Counted from the stretch's first letter, positions 44,362 through 56,805 are shown. The stretch is DNA of 64,000 bases from Gryganskiella cystojenkinii (GCA_015852425.1 JAAAIG010000015.1:56912-120911), one strand, 5' to 3'. The notes: generated by a model not told the origin, from the letters alone. A program made the numbers and translations.

Positions 44362-46101
44362 TTGCGTTGCGTCTGTTCGTTGTATTAAAAATTTGTCACG
44401 AAATCGCCAAAATGAAAAAGAATCCACTATCAAAAGGACGTCAGATATGAAGGGGATGGAGCGAACGAACGTTGCAGAAGAATATTAATACTGTGGAGTA
44501 GAAGTAAAGAAAAGGAAAAATGAATAAAGAAGACAGAGACGAAAGAAAGAAAGAAAGAGAAGAACGAAAAGAGCAGCAATCGGGGTAGAAAATGTTGATG
44601 CTGCGTGCCTTTCCTCGGTAAAAAGTACGGGCAATAAAATTGATCCGTTAAATAGGGCGAGTTCTGTGCCGCTATTTTTTGCAAGGGGTATGAAGCTAGA
44701 CCAAAATGAGAACGGAGGGGGTATGGAATGAGTACAGAAGTGAATGCAGAATGAGATGAAGAGGATGAAGGAAGTATAAAAAGATTAACCAGACAGCGAA
44801 GGCTGTTTTTTGAGTTAAGCTGGGTGGACGAGTGACAATTTTCGGTAGTGGCACTCTATTTCTGAGTATTTCATGTGCCCCCTGTTGTTGTGTTTTTTCA
44901 TGGACAACAACAACAGCAGCAAAAAAGCAATTGCCTTTGATCCTGTTTGTTTGCTCGTCTTTTTTTGGTCGCACAGAAAGTAGAACTCTTTTTCCACCTC
45001 TGACGACAAATTTTTGCTCAACGAGGGTTGCTGAACATGATTGGGGCGACGCTCGACGATGAGAGCACTGCGACGTTAATTAATCTTTTTTTTTGTGTGT
45101 GTTTGTTCTTTCAGCAGGAACAAAAAAAAAGAGAGAAGAAGGCGTTCTACATCAACATCCAGCCCCTTCTTTCTGTATGGTCCCTTGGACCAGTGACTCT
45201 AACACCTTCCAGAGAAAAAGCAAACACACGCACAAAAAAAAAAAAAAAAAGAAAGAAAGCCGATTGTTTGTATACAATTCAGTTTAAAAGAATAGGTTTG
45301 GCTTTGAACTCTTTGGAAACTCTTTTGCGCCCATAACCTTTGAGTCTGCGTCTACAATTGAACCCCTCGTGGAGAGATGATCTTCTGAGTCTCACCGTTC
45401 TTGAGATCCAGATGAAATTAATAATAACCGCGCTAAGACGTTCAACGAACGGCTAAGCAACGCAATACCTGAAAGAAGAAAGAAATATGGCTGAAAGTTG
45501 TCGACAGGAAGGGGATGTTCACCATATGGACAAACATCTGCCCCGTGCGATCTGCAAATATCGCCCCCAGAAGGCACGTATTCTACAAGCCAACGAAAGG
45601 CCGCGCTGGCAGTCTGCGAATGGTCGATATCTTTTGTCAACACAACTGCTAGTCTGTCTGCCTGCAAGAACGCCGCTTTGTGCTCACACAACCAACATTC
45701 GCGAAGTCACATGACTGGGTCTCCACATCTCACGGTCTAAGTGGCTCGTTTTTTCTGTGCCCAGCTCCCACCCCCCTCTTCGAGGAGTCGACATCAAAAC
45801 GTGTTCGCGTCTGCGCGTCGTCGTCGTCGCTGTCTTTTCTGTCTGTCTCTCTGGCGAGATTGCTCATTAACATTCTCCTCCTCCCCAGACTATTACTTTC
45901 GGACACCCTGTCTTTCTCTCTCTCTCTCTCTCTTTCTGTCTCCTCTCCTTGTCATCTTCCATATCTTGATATTTTTTTCGTCCGTCACCCCTCTCCCTCA
46001 CTTCTCTCTATTGGTAAGGAACCACCGTCGACCTATTCAGATACAAGAATCTAATCCAGACGAGAGAGAACATCTACTAATGAATTCTCTCCTAATAGCT
46101 C
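44362..46101. other. Divergent region between the kelch and ZIP genes
   Basis: About 1.7 kb with no firm gene. A minus-strand frame at 45392-45691 (no ATG) reads ADRLAVVLTKDIDHSQTASA and AAFRWLVEYVPSGGDICRSH and looks coding-like, but has no known match to me. TC repeats at about 45915-45934 lie in the ZIP leader. A leader intron of ZIP (GT at 46014, AG at 46097-46098) is likely, ending 3 bases before its ATG. Confidence 0.5.
45915..45934. repeat. TC dinucleotide repeat
   Basis: About ten TC units lie inside a longer pyrimidine-rich leader of the ZIP transporter gene. Confidence 0.85.
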
Positions 46102-47583
46102 ATGGCCAAACTTACTCGATCCAGGGTCGCCTGGTTCTTGACCATCTCTGCCCTTGCTGCCGTCGCCGTCGTCGCTGCTCACAAGGGAGGTCATCGCCAT
46201 CATCACAACCACAATCAAATCCCCAAGGATCAAGTCCATGCTAATGCTGATCCCAACAAAGCTGGCGATTGCCCCTTCCATGGCGCTCATGCTGCTGATT
46301 CAGTCAAGACCAAACGTGGCGCCGAAGACGAGCAAGAGCTCCGTATCCTCCCCATATTTGACAAAGACGGCAATATTGCTGGATCAGACTCGGAATCCGA
46401 TCAGGATGGATCCCATTATTTTGTCGACAAAGACGCTATCCATAACCATCACCACCATCATCATGCCAAGGATGCAGGAGAGGACGCCGTCACCAGCAGC
46501 AGGATGAAGGCTCTGTTTGCGTTCTTGTTTCCGGGATCGCCCATGGTCAACTCGCTCTTGGGTACAACGTACATCTCCTTGATTCCCAACTTGCTATTGT
46601 ATTTCGTCCCTCCAGATATCAAACCCGAATCTCTGAACACGTTGGTCGCCTTTGCTGTCGGAGGATTGCTGGGTGACGTCTTCTTGCATCTCCTGCCTCA
46701 TTCTTTCTTGGGCGAGGCCCACGGCGGCGAGCTGGTCCAGGTGAACGAAGTGAGGAACGTAGTCGTCGGTCTCGGTCTCTTTATCGGATTCTTTGCCTTT
46801 TTCTGTATTGACAAGGTTATGCGTGTTCTCAGTGGAGGAGAGGGTGGCCACAGTCACAGCCACGGCCATGATCATGGACATGCCAAGAAGGTTGATGGAG
46901 AGGACGAGGATCATCATCGCCACCATGACCATGACCACAAGGACAAGGAAGACTCGACTCTTCGTCAACGCAAGGGCAAGGACGATGACAAGGTCACATT
47001 GAAGGATAAGAAGAAAGAAGAGGCACCCAAGAAGGAGATCTCGAACAGTATCAAACTGTCGGCCTACCTTAATTTGATTGCTGACGCAACCCACAACTTC
47101 ACAGATGGTTTGGCCATGGCCGCGTCCTTTTATACCTCGCCTGCTATTGGTGCGACGACGACTGTCGCCGTCTTTTTCCATGAAATCCCTCACGAGGTCG
47201 GCGACTATGCGATTTTGATCCAGTCCGGTTTCCCTCGTAGCAAGGCCATGATGTCTCAATTTATTACCGCAATCGGAGCCTTCTTAGGAACCTTAGCTGG
47301 TATTGCAATCGAGGAGATGAGCAAGTCCTCGGTCAAAGATGGCGTTATCGAGGCTGCGAAACCTTTGGCTCTTTTTGGATTTGAGAGTATCCCTGTCCGG
47401 GGAGGTGATTTGGTGATTCCATTTACTGCCGGAGGTTTCCTCTACATTGCGACTGTCGGAGTGATCCCAGAGTTGCTGACGGTTTCGGGCAAGTTGGGCA
47501 AGGATTTCCGTCAATTTGGATCCGAGATCTTGGCCATGATGGTCGGCATTGGTATGATGGTTTTGATTGCTTTGAACGAATAG
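46102..47583 (+). CDS. ZIP-family zinc transporter (KE4/SLC39A7, Yke4-like)
   Basis: Single exon of 493 aa. A signal peptide (WFLTISALAAVAVVAA) precedes a His-rich lumenal segment (HRHHHNHN; HNHHHHHH). Transmembrane helices follow: TYISLIPNLLLYFVPP, LVAFAVGGLLGDVFLHLLPH, VVVGLGLFIGFFAFFCIDKV. A second, longer His/Asp-rich loop spans about 250-310 (HSHSHGHDHGHAKK). The metal-site helices are intact: LIADATHNFTDGLAMAASF and VAVFFHEIPHEVGDYAILIQ, then GVIPELLT. The HExPHE motif marks the LIV-1/KE4 branch, which moves zinc from the ER or Golgi lumen to the cytosol. Length is close to human SLC39A7 (469) and longer than Yke4. An intron in the leader probably ends just before the ATG. Confidence 0.95.
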   Translation: MAKLTRSRVAWFLTISALAAVAVVAAHKGGHRHHHNHNQIPKDQVHANADPNKAGDCPFHGAHAADSVKTKRGAEDEQELRILPIFDKDGNIAGSDSESDQDGSHYFVDKDAIHNHHHHHHAKDAGEDAVTSSRMKALFAFLFPGSPMVNSLLGTTYISLIPNLLLYFVPPDIKPESLNTLVAFAVGGLLGDVFLHLLPHSFLGEAHGGELVQVNEVRNVVVGLGLFIGFFAFFCIDKVMRVLSGGEGGHSHSHGHDHGHAKKVDGEDEDHHRHHDHDHKDKEDSTLRQRKGKDDDKVTLKDKKKEEAPKKEISNSIKLSAYLNLIADATHNFTDGLAMAASFYTSPAIGATTTVAVFFHEIPHEVGDYAILIQSGFPRSKAMMSQFITAIGAFLGTLAGIAIEEMSKSSVKDGVIEAAKPLALFGFESIPVRGGDLVIPFTAGGFLYIATVGVIPELLTVSGKLGKDFRQFGSEILAMMVGIGMMVLIALNE

Positions 47584-47946
47584 ACAAAAACAGAATCACT
47601 TCCTTTATTTTTCTTTCTTTCGCTCTTACTCTCACACATACACACCCGCATACACTTGCAGCCACGCAAACACGCACACACAATGTCTACGATTTATTTA
47701 TAAAGAGCTTTTGGCCATGATGTTTAACATTCGCATGATGTCTGCAATTACGTTGAGCGAGAAAACAGCGACAGAAATTTGAAGGAAGTATTCAATTTGG
47801 TGGCGTGTGATCACGTGGAAACCAAGGCCCGCATGCTGCGGCCAATGCTGCGGTCCAATGAATCACATTCAGATCCTTTTTTTCTTCCTTTTTACATTTT
47901 TTTCCATCACATTCAACATACCCTTTCAATAGACCCGAATTCCGCC
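47584..47946. other. Intergenic region between ZIP and AN1 genes
   Basis: A 3' flank with CA-rich sequence (47634-47685) is followed by a T-rich leader of the AN1 gene. No gene is seen. Confidence 0.6.
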
Positions 47947-48691
47947 ATGAGCTCAAGAACTAGCACCGTGCGACCTACCAGGACAACCACAAAGTCCAAC
48001 TGTCAACAAGATTCCTCAACCTCACAGGAGAATAACATCACGAACCAACAGGACCGATGCGCCCATTGCAAAAAGTTTCTTCCCGCGGTCAAGGCTGAAT
48101 GTCGTTATTGCCGACTCGTCTTTTGCATGGAGCATAGGTAACAATCGCACTGGGCTGTGAGGGTAGTCATATGAGTGAAAAATAAAGAAAGATACGAAGG
48201 AGGAGGTGTGGTGCCGTCTGAAAATTGAGTAGCAATTGACCCGCCGTACCTTTTCTCCATGGATTGTTTACAATCACCTTAGACATCCAGAAACGCACTC
48301 ACCACAAGGATGTGCAATTAAGGCACGAGAACAAAGCCGTCAGCAATTTCAACGGGACTCTGGACACATCCTCGGCGCAGAAGCGCGTGATCGTGGAGTC
48401 ACCCATAGGACACCCGGTTGGAATATCGACGCCTCGCGACAAGAACTTCATCAGCGATTGAATCAGCGAGTCCAGACCCTGAAGGAATCATCAGGAAGAT
48501 CTGCCGTTCCAACATCCACATCTGGTAGTAGCAGTAGCGGCGGACCCTCTTCGAGTACTTCCACACCGGGATCAGGATCCGGAGCAAAGCCCAGAAAAAA
48601 GCCGGCGGCTAAGAAGACATGGGGTAAAGGTGGCAATCGACTCGGAGGTGTCCCTGGATCTGGATCAGGTTCGGAACCAAGTAACCCGTGA
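47947..48691 (+). CDS. AN1-type zinc-finger protein
   Basis: Two exons (47947-48137 and 48283-48691) join to 199 aa. The AN1 finger has the ligands C38, C41, C52, C55, C60, H63, H69 and C74 (RCAHCKKFLPAVKAEC, YCRLVFCMEH, PETHSPQGC). The intron cuts the finger between H63 and H69, so both exons are needed. A helical region (ASRQELHQRLNQRVQTLKES) and a Ser/Gly-rich basic tail (AKPRKKPAAKKTWGKGGNR) follow. Small AN1 proteins such as yeast Tmc1 and Cuz1 act with Cdc48, ubiquitin and the proteasome in metal or proteotoxic stress. Lack of a ubiquitin-like domain fits the Tmc1 type; that equivalence is tentative. Confidence 0.85.
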
Positions 48692-49397
48692 TTCGCCATT
48701 CCTGTAGAAAGATACAACGTTGTACCATAAATCGTGCTGAACTGACTCTTGAGTCGATGATTATGAGGATGGGTCTTGTCTCCATTTCCAAGGCATGGCC
48801 ATTATCATATTTACAGCTCTCGGTGTCTTTCCTTTCTTCAACGTATGCTCTAGTAAAGGATATTGAAAAAAGACGAGGGTGAGTAAATAAGGCATTTTTT
48901 ATTAATACCATCCAGCAAAGCATCAGAGAAGGGACGAACATTCGGTATAATTTTATCCACACCCATAAGAGTTATTCTGCAAACGACCTTCAATTTATTT
49001 AGGTTGGTTTTTTGTCGCGCACAAGGAGTATTAAGGAACGGTAGAAAGATAAAAGGAAACAAAAAAGAACTGCATGAAAAAGGAACAAATTTTTTGGTGC
49101 TGAAATTTCGCTGTAGGATTATTTTTGTTTTTTAGGACGGGGAAGAGAAAAAGAGCAAAGTAAAAGTTTTTTTAAAAAAAAAATAAGAAAGAAACGATAA
49201 GAAACGAAACGATGAGAAGAGAGAAAATAAAAAGAAATTGAAATATACAACTATGTAAGTAAAGAGAAAAAAAGTTTGCAAGATAGGGAGACGGATGTTT
49301 CATCCTTTCTCTCTCATGGGTTTGGTATCCAGGGTGGGGTTTCCCCACCTCTCCTCTGTCAAAGCCAATCGTCAACTGATCATAGAACAATCAGGCC
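48692..49397. other. Convergent 3' region between the AN1 and C2H2 genes
   Basis: About 700 bases between two converging stops, very A/T-rich from 49060 to 49280 with long A runs. No gene is seen. Confidence 0.6.
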
Positions 49398-52300
49398 TCA
49401 TTGCCGGTTGCGAACAGGGATAGGCGCCGAATGAAATCGTCGATCGTCCAGCGATGACGAAGCATGGTGCCCGTTAGAAGATGAATGCTGTTGATATGGT
49501 GACTGCTGCTGCTGCTGCGAACCTTGATGAGACTGGAAATAGGATGACGATGATGGAGACGACGAGTAATGATGATGACCAGAGTGCGGTGAATGAGGCT
49601 GCGGTCCAGGTGACGACCCATGCGAAGAATGGTGCTGAGGATGATGATGCATATGAGAATAGTTGGGGAAAGATTGGGAGTAAGATCCAGGACTGGATGC
49701 ACTCGACTGCGAGTACGAGCCAGAGTGCGAATGCTGGTGACGGTGGTCATGCTGACCATGGGCATTCTCGCTATAGCCTGCTCGGCCATTGTGGTCGTAT
49801 CCATGACTATCATTAGAAGGTGATGAGGTCGAGAGCGGTGACGTGCCATAGTCTTGTGAATGTTGCTGGCGATGATGGTGGTGGTGAGGAAATGGGTGGC
49901 TATGCAGCTGTTGTTGTTGCTGTGGATGATGCGCAATTGGTCCTGAATGACGTTGAGGCACAGGCGATCCAGAGTGATGCGCAAACGAAAGGGTGGGCTG
50001 ATGCTGGTATCCTGAACTGTTGACGGAAGGCAGTGTGGGTAAGGACGAGGACATGGTCACATCCATGGGCTCAGCATCTGATTTTGGGCTCCCACTGATT
50101 GTACGACCTTTGTTGTGACCGTTTGGACCCTGAGGTTCCCACCGCATCGGTCTTGACTGAGACGGGTGTGTGTGGAAATGTGAGGGCAAAGAAGACGACA
50201 TTTCGTGGTGACCATGATCCGAGTGATGCTGTTGATGGCCTCCTTGCGAGAAATGGCGCCCATGCATAGGCACCTGATCTGTGCTGTTGCTGTGCTGATG
50301 CATGGAGCGCTTGAATCCGTTCTCGGCCTGGTAAGACGATGGATGGCTGAAAGCAGAAGGGCTAGGGGGAGAGTGGCGCTGGAAGGCACTGGGGGAGCTT
50401 GTTCCAAAGTACTTCGAAGGCGCGGCCGACGTACGAAGAGGCGGCAAGGGGTAACCATTAGGACTAGGTGAAGGAGGAGACGAGTGTGCGACCGAATGGG
50501 ACTGAGAACGTTGCAAATGGGGTCGGTGTGGTGGGATAGCGACCTTGGCACTGTAGCTAAGAGAATCCAAGACGCCAGCGGCAGCAAGTTGCTCGCGATT
50601 CTCACTAATAAATATTTAAGGGTCATGGTCAGCGAACGTCCGTGCAATGTTTTTGTGAGTTTATGCAAATACGCTGGACAATGACAGATGCCTGTAGCAT
50701 AACAGATCCAAGTCCACCTCCTTGTCCTCTGTTCATGCGTCGAGATAGCATACCTGATAAAGCTCTTGATATCTGGTTCATGTCCTTTTTGATGGCGCGT
50801 CAAAGTCGTTCGTCTAGTGAAGGTCTTGTGGCATCCGGGATGGTCGCAGACATAGGGTCTCTTACCGGTGTGTGTCCTGCGATGGCGAGCCAATGAAGAT
50901 GACTAAAAACAATAGATAGGGGTAACAATTTAACATGTAGGTTCTCAGTGCAAGGAAAAATTGCTGCCCCGTGCCCCAGACAAACGACAACATTTTACAC
51001 ACAAAGAGAAGAAAACAAGGGGTTTGTGCATCCATAACGCACTGTGCCCAACTGACAGAAGGCATGAGCACAAGATGTGCGGGAAGTGAGGAGTTTTCAT
51101 GTGTGAGAGATGTTCTTTTTTGATGTTTTGATGTTTTGATGTTTGATGTTTTGTAGTGTCCTCTTTGCCGCCAGAACCACATCCAAGCACTCTTTGTCGT
51201 CTGTGCCCTGGTTCGAAGGTGTTTGAAGCGGGTCATTGTGCCAATAAATAAAAATAAAAAAATAAAAATGATCCCTGACGTCGATTGTCCGGGTTTCTCA
51301 AAATTGTCCAAGGGGGAAAAAATGGAAGGTTAGGAAAGGGATGGGAAAAAAAGTCGAGAGGAGTGGTACTCTACTTACATCGCTGAAGGACTTTTGGCAG
51401 GACTCGTATTCGCAGACATGGGGCCGCTCACCAGTGTGCGTGCGATAGTGAACTGTCAGGGCCGAGCGCTGGATAAATTGCTTTCCGCAGCCTGCCCAGT
51501 CGCACTGATAGGGTCTAGAAATGTGAAAAAACACAAAAAAAAAATGTCAAGAGATCATGGTTCTAAATAAAAAGGAGCATAATACCGAGTCATTGACAAC
51601 GAGCATGAGAGAGGGAGTGAGGGAGAGAGAGGAGAGAAGGAGAAGGAGAGAGGAGCATGGTTCGCTTTCCACTGCATGGATGAAAGGTGCCTGCAGACCG
51701 TGAAACAGAGAAGCAGGAAGTGGACCTCAGAGAAGTCGTGAACAAGTGACACTCGGGACTTGTGCTTGCTATTCTTGGCGGTCATCCACGATCTCTTTCC
51801 CTCCCCTCTCCACACCCTGGTTGTTGTGCTCCACTGTCTTTGCTCGTCATTGCACTGCGGACCTTTCTTTCAAACTTGACCCAACTCGCCTCTTCCCCTT
51901 TTTACATCCACTCTAACGTACGCCTGCCTCTTCTGTCACCACAGACACCATGCGCCCCAGAATACACTCTTCCACTTTTTTTCTTTCAACCTCTTGTTTT
52001 CTTACTCCCTCTATCTTGATACAGCCCCTGGTTGTTATCGCGCAGATCATGCATACACACCCACATCCGCACACACATAAATGAGGAATAGAAGAGTGAA
52101 AAGATCAGCCCATTAAAAAGAGATTTTTTTCATCGAATGGCTCCTTACCTTTCTCCAGTATGGATACGTCTATGCCGAGCCAGATCAGACCGACGAGAAA
52201 ATGATTTTGTGCAATCTTCCCAGATACATTCGTAGGGACGCTCGGTGGAGACTGTTCCTTCTGCGTCCGAGGAGCTTTCGTTGCCGTCGTCCTCGCCGTT

Positions 52301-52486
52301 GTCGTCGAGATGAATATCAAGATCAAGATCAAGATCGTCACCGTTGGGGTTGTGGTTATGGCTGTTGTCAGCCTCGTCTTGGTCAGGGTGCTGTCCGTTC
52401 AGTTGGTGGTGTTTTTTCTCTAGCTGGTCTAACTGGTGTTGCTTTTGCGCATCGGATCCAGAGTTGAGGATGCTTCGAATGTCCAT
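49398..52486 (-). CDS. C2H2 zinc-finger transcription factor with four fingers
   Basis: Four exons on the minus strand (52486-52149, 51514-51379, 50902-50754, 50604-49398) join to 609 aa. An acidic N-terminal region (residues 1-80) precedes four tandem fingers at about 85-198: [60 protein letters not shown] and [20 protein letters not shown], joined by TGE/KRP linkers. Exon 2 holds finger 2 and the start of finger 3, so the finger array depends on splicing. The C-terminal 400 residues are His/Ser/Gln/Pro-rich, typical of an activation or condensate-forming domain. DNA-binding is near certain. The regulated genes are unknown, and orthology to a named ascomycete factor cannot be settled by eye. 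Confidence 0.9.
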
Positions 52487-53570
52487 GATATAACAGCCTG
52501 ACTGTGAAAAAAAGTATTCTTGATTGAACAAAGGAAAAGAGTGATGCGATGGAGGATAATCGAGAAATGTAATAATATAAAGGGCACAAAATGGGATTAT
52601 GTGGTTTTTTTTTTTGGTTTTTAACGAAGGCCAACAAAGGCGAGAAAAGACGAGAGGGGTATTGACGAAGAATGCACGGGACAGGAGAGCAGTGTTTGCA
52701 ATGAATGGACTGAGAAGGATGAAATCAAAAATGAAGAATAAAAAAAAGAAAGGGAGAGTAACAAGAAATAAAATGGAGGGGCTTTTTTTGAGTTGGAGAA
52801 TGGGTCGGTGTCTGTGAGAAAGGGATGGATGAAAGAGAAGAAGAGAAGGGAGATCCAAAAGATGGAATAACAAAAAAAACGTGGGTCGAGAGCAGATCAA
52901 TCAGACAGAGCTGTCGTTGTTTGAATGTTCAAACAGGGTGGGTCACAGGCAGAATAATCAAGATAATTTTTTCTTTCTCCCGTTTTCTCGCTGGATTGGT
53001 GATTGCAATGGAGGTTGAAAAGGAGAAAAAAGATGGAGGGTTGTTTGCGGGAGAAGGAAGAAGAGAAAGGAGGGGCTTGCTGACTGACTGGAAAGAATAA
53101 AGAAAAAAAAAAAGAGGGGACGAACACAGACCCACCAACGAACCCGCCATTCGAGACAATTTTTTTTTGCTCGAATTTATTATTGATGAAAAATTTAGAC
53201 TAATTCAGTATCTAATACTAAACGTCTACTGGTCCAAGAGAAATGGTCAGTGGGCAGAAGACACACAAAAACACACAAAAACACACAAAAACACAAACAA
53301 AAACATACGAAAGCATACAACGGACTCCTCCTCCATCGTCATCTCCTTTCTTCTTCTTGGTTCTCCCTTCCCGTCGTCAGCAACAGAGCTACTTTTCTGG
53401 GTTTTTTTTGACGAAACTCTTTTTTTTTTTGATTCCCGTTCGTTTCCTAATAGGGAGAAATACTAAATACTATATTGAATTCTGGCTGTGTTCTATTCAA
53501 TCGCTCCTAGCTTTTCTCCAATAAACTCTCTCGTCCCGTGGTCAAGAAACCGCTGAACTCATCGCCAGGT
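52487..53570. other. C2H2 gene promoter/leader and repeat-bearing spacer
   Basis: The region above the C2H2 start is purine-rich on the plus strand to about 53100, in keeping with its leader. From 53440 the plus strand resembles a leader exon ending in a strong donor (cgccag|gtaagtgc, GT at 53569), but no matching coding exon is visible downstream. Confidence 0.45.
53261..53290. repeat. Tandem acacacaaaa repeat
   Basis: Three exact copies of the 10-base unit acacacaaaa run in tandem, followed by degenerate copies to about 53305. Confidence 0.9.
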
Positions 53571-56500
53571 AAGTGCGTTCCTGACCTGAGATTCTTTTTG
53601 ATCGATCATCGTCACGACCTGCTGGAGCGCTGCCATCAATATTAACCACCTCAAAAATATTCGAAAACAATTGATTTCTCGGTCACATCATCGATCCTAC
53701 ATTGGCCAAGTTCCGGGATCACTGTATATAAACATATATTTTTTTTGTAAGCCCAACTGTCCAAAAAGCTCTCGTTATTTGTGTCTTTGTTGACCCTGAT
53801 TTTTTTTATTTCGCCATGATCAGTTCTACGGACCACAAACCGAGTGAGAATCGATCTGGTGCTCATCGTCTATGATTGTCGTCAGGCACGGCAGTTGAGC
53901 AGCTCAGATCCTAATGCATGACATTCTCACTTCATCTCAATTGAAAATTGTCGGATTAACGCCGAATATGAACCATCACAGTGCTCTTCTTTTTGCTTTC
54001 TGCCTCTCTCTTCATGACTTTTCGTCGAAACCCCCTCTCTCTCTTCTGACACAGACTCACACACGATCAAGAATACTGGGCAAAAAGAAAACAAAAAGAC
54101 AGAAAGGGTACCTTCCAGGACGTACCCTGCAAATTTATTGCTTTGTGTTTGTATTTCTGGTCTGTTTGTCACCACGTTGCTGCAAGGTCCTCTTTCGCTG
54201 TGTCAAGGTTGTTGAACACTCCCGTCTCAATTGTCCAAGCGCCTTGAGAGAGCAAAGGGTGAGATGACGACAAAAAAAAGCGGGGCCGACAGCGGTTTAC
54301 TCAGACGTCCACACCGAGCCCAAGTGGCATAATAACTAACACTCTTGGGAGAAAAGACGAACATGCGCCATTAAAGAAGGTAACATCTACCCTTGTTCAT
54401 CCAGCGCGTCGCTCAAAAAAAGATGGACAAAAAAGGTTTGTGCATTGGTCGAGATCATTGCCATTGCCAAAGTTCTGTTGGCTCAAGAGTCTCAGTTGCA
54501 ATCTGTTTGTTTTTCTTACATGTTCTTCGGACGCACAATCCAACCACTCGTGCAAAAAGAAATACATGTTATGGCGCTCAGGCATTCTCTGCGCCTACAC
54601 TAAACACCTATCCACCCTGAAAAAATTGTTCGATAATGGTCAGCAACGCACGCACAGTCGTTCACTTTAGGATACATGGCCCATTTTTCATTAAAAATAT
54701 TGCGCACGTTTATTTTTCTTTGTTGATAAAAAGTTCTTTGACCCTCTCACTTCTCGAGTTCCAAGGAGCAATTGAGCACCACCTCTTTGGTGCGACACCT
54801 AGTTTCGTTCATGAAAAAATTGAAGAAACAACGGCAGACTAAATTCGTCCTTGCACCATGGAAATGCTCATGGAGCACAAAATAAAGAAATGGCGCTTTG
54901 AACCCACGGACAGAGGCAGCTGACAAAATTTTAAATGTTATCCGTGCTCTCTGTTGGGGGGTTTATTGTTTGTTTGTTGGCTCTGAGCGAATTTGCAAGT
55001 TTGCCTTCCCATGGGAAGGGGAGAAGGAAGCAAGGGACGATGGTCAAGGTTGCACGAGAGGCATCAACATAAGAAATATCTCACTTCCCGACTCAAGGCG
55101 AGAACTCGCTGACGACTTTTACCTTTAGTTCTTCTGAGAGGCGATTCTGAAAAGATAGTGGAAGGACAGTTCTAAACAAATCATCGTTGCGTTCTGCGTT
55201 TGTCTGTGGCAAAGAGCGACAGCGGGTCACAGCTCAAGACTGTCGGCACATGGAAGTCCCATGGATATGGGTATGCCACCCATTTTGTACTGTACTCTAC
55301 TTCCTCCTGACTGGCGAGGGAAACAGTGGGTCACTGCTTTTCTCTTCGCCTATGATGACTATGATGACTGGAAGTGGCAGCGAGGAGGGCCAAGCTCTTG
55401 TTTTGTTTTATCATTTTAATGGTGCACAGAGTTATAGTTTCGCTTAGATCCTTTTGGAAAGCCACGTTGTGGACAGGAACAACGGATGGAGAATATTATT
55501 GTCTCTGAAACAGTTTGTTATTGTTTTCAAAGAAAAAGCACACACCCCCTTCCCTCCCCACCGTCATTCTCCCCCCACCAAACTCTGTGAGGACCAAGCC
55601 TTGCTTTTCTGTTCACGCAAAGAAACAAAAACTTTGCTGCAGCCAACGGCAACCGAGGTAGCCTTAAAACTCGAAGCTGGATTGTCCTTGATTTGTCCAA
55701 GCTGAGCTTTTGAGTTCTCCAGAGCATACTGCAATTGAGGTAGGAGCGGACAATGGATAAATGATTGAAAACATAGAATAGGCAAAAAAGGGCTTACTGG
55801 GGGCCAACTGAGCTTCTTCCTGCTTCTCATTGCTATTGATTGATTTATTCGTTCGGTCCTGAAAAAAAATTAACTCTGAATCTTATATGTGGCTATTCAA
55901 AATGGATCAAATTTTAATTCAACCAGACAGGGTTGACTCGAGAAAGCATGGCGTTGGGCGTGGAGGCAGGGGCCAACAGGTGTAGAACAACACCAAAAAA
56001 TAAATAAAAAGTGCCCAGACCTTTTTTGTTTGACTTTTGCTGACATTCGCTGTAAAATTACTGGCCGCTATAATATTGGTTGTCGAAGACGATGGTCTCC
56101 GCTCCAAGGTTTCTTTCAGTGAGGATGATGATTCGGTCAGACAAACAGTCTCGAGATTGATCTCGCTATCGCTGCCATTGCGAAGTGCGACCGGCCGCGC
56201 GAGATTTCCTGGATCCGTTCAACCCCCACATCCAATGCCACACTGGCTCTGTGCCAGGGGACGACACAAAAAGTAGCCCATTCGTCGTAGACAAAGAAAT
56301 TTATTTGTATACCCGCGGTGTTACTTCTCATTGGTGGAAGGAACGTCATTTCCCCTGCTCCTGCTGACTACCGACGCCACATCCTCCGTGTACCTGACCT
56401 CACGCCTCGACCACGCCACGCTATTTCCTTCTAAATGGCCCCTCTTTGTACATTGGAAAAGTACTGGAGCACGGTCTTACAAAATCGCACCCACCGGAGT

Positions 56501-56805
56501 TGTCCACTGGTCCACTGCCGACTGTTCTATACTATAGCACCGCAGCGACTACAGTACCGCAATCCATCGAATAACGAAAGCTGCACATTACTAGAGTCGA
56601 GTGAATAACGAAAAATAGGAAGGAACGCGTGAAAAGGAACGAGTGCAGTAGAAAGGAAACAGAGAGGGAATTTTCACACGCTCCTTCTGCCTGATCACCG
56701 TGTCACCTTGCCAGAAAAGACGAAAGAGACAGTATGGAATTCAGCTAATGGAATGCAACTGTCCACTCAATTCTTTTTTTTTTTCCCAACTCTTCCTCAC
56801 GAGTC
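53571..56805. other. Gene-poor stretch of about 3.2 kb
   Basis: No supported gene on either strand. Most open frames begin with non-ATG codons and show no domain. The best coding-like signal is minus-strand 55830-55527, where a donor (cccca|gtaagc) and acceptor (attgcag|tatgc) would join MRSRKKLSWPP to YALENSKAQLGQIKDNPASS. It is listed among the findings. The last 150 bases should hold the promoter of the hydrolase gene. Confidence 0.45.

Noticed and set aside
54393..55447. Short plus-strand frames in the gene-poor stretch
   Set aside because: Most start at non-ATG codons, are under 90 codons and have no recognisable motif or splice support.
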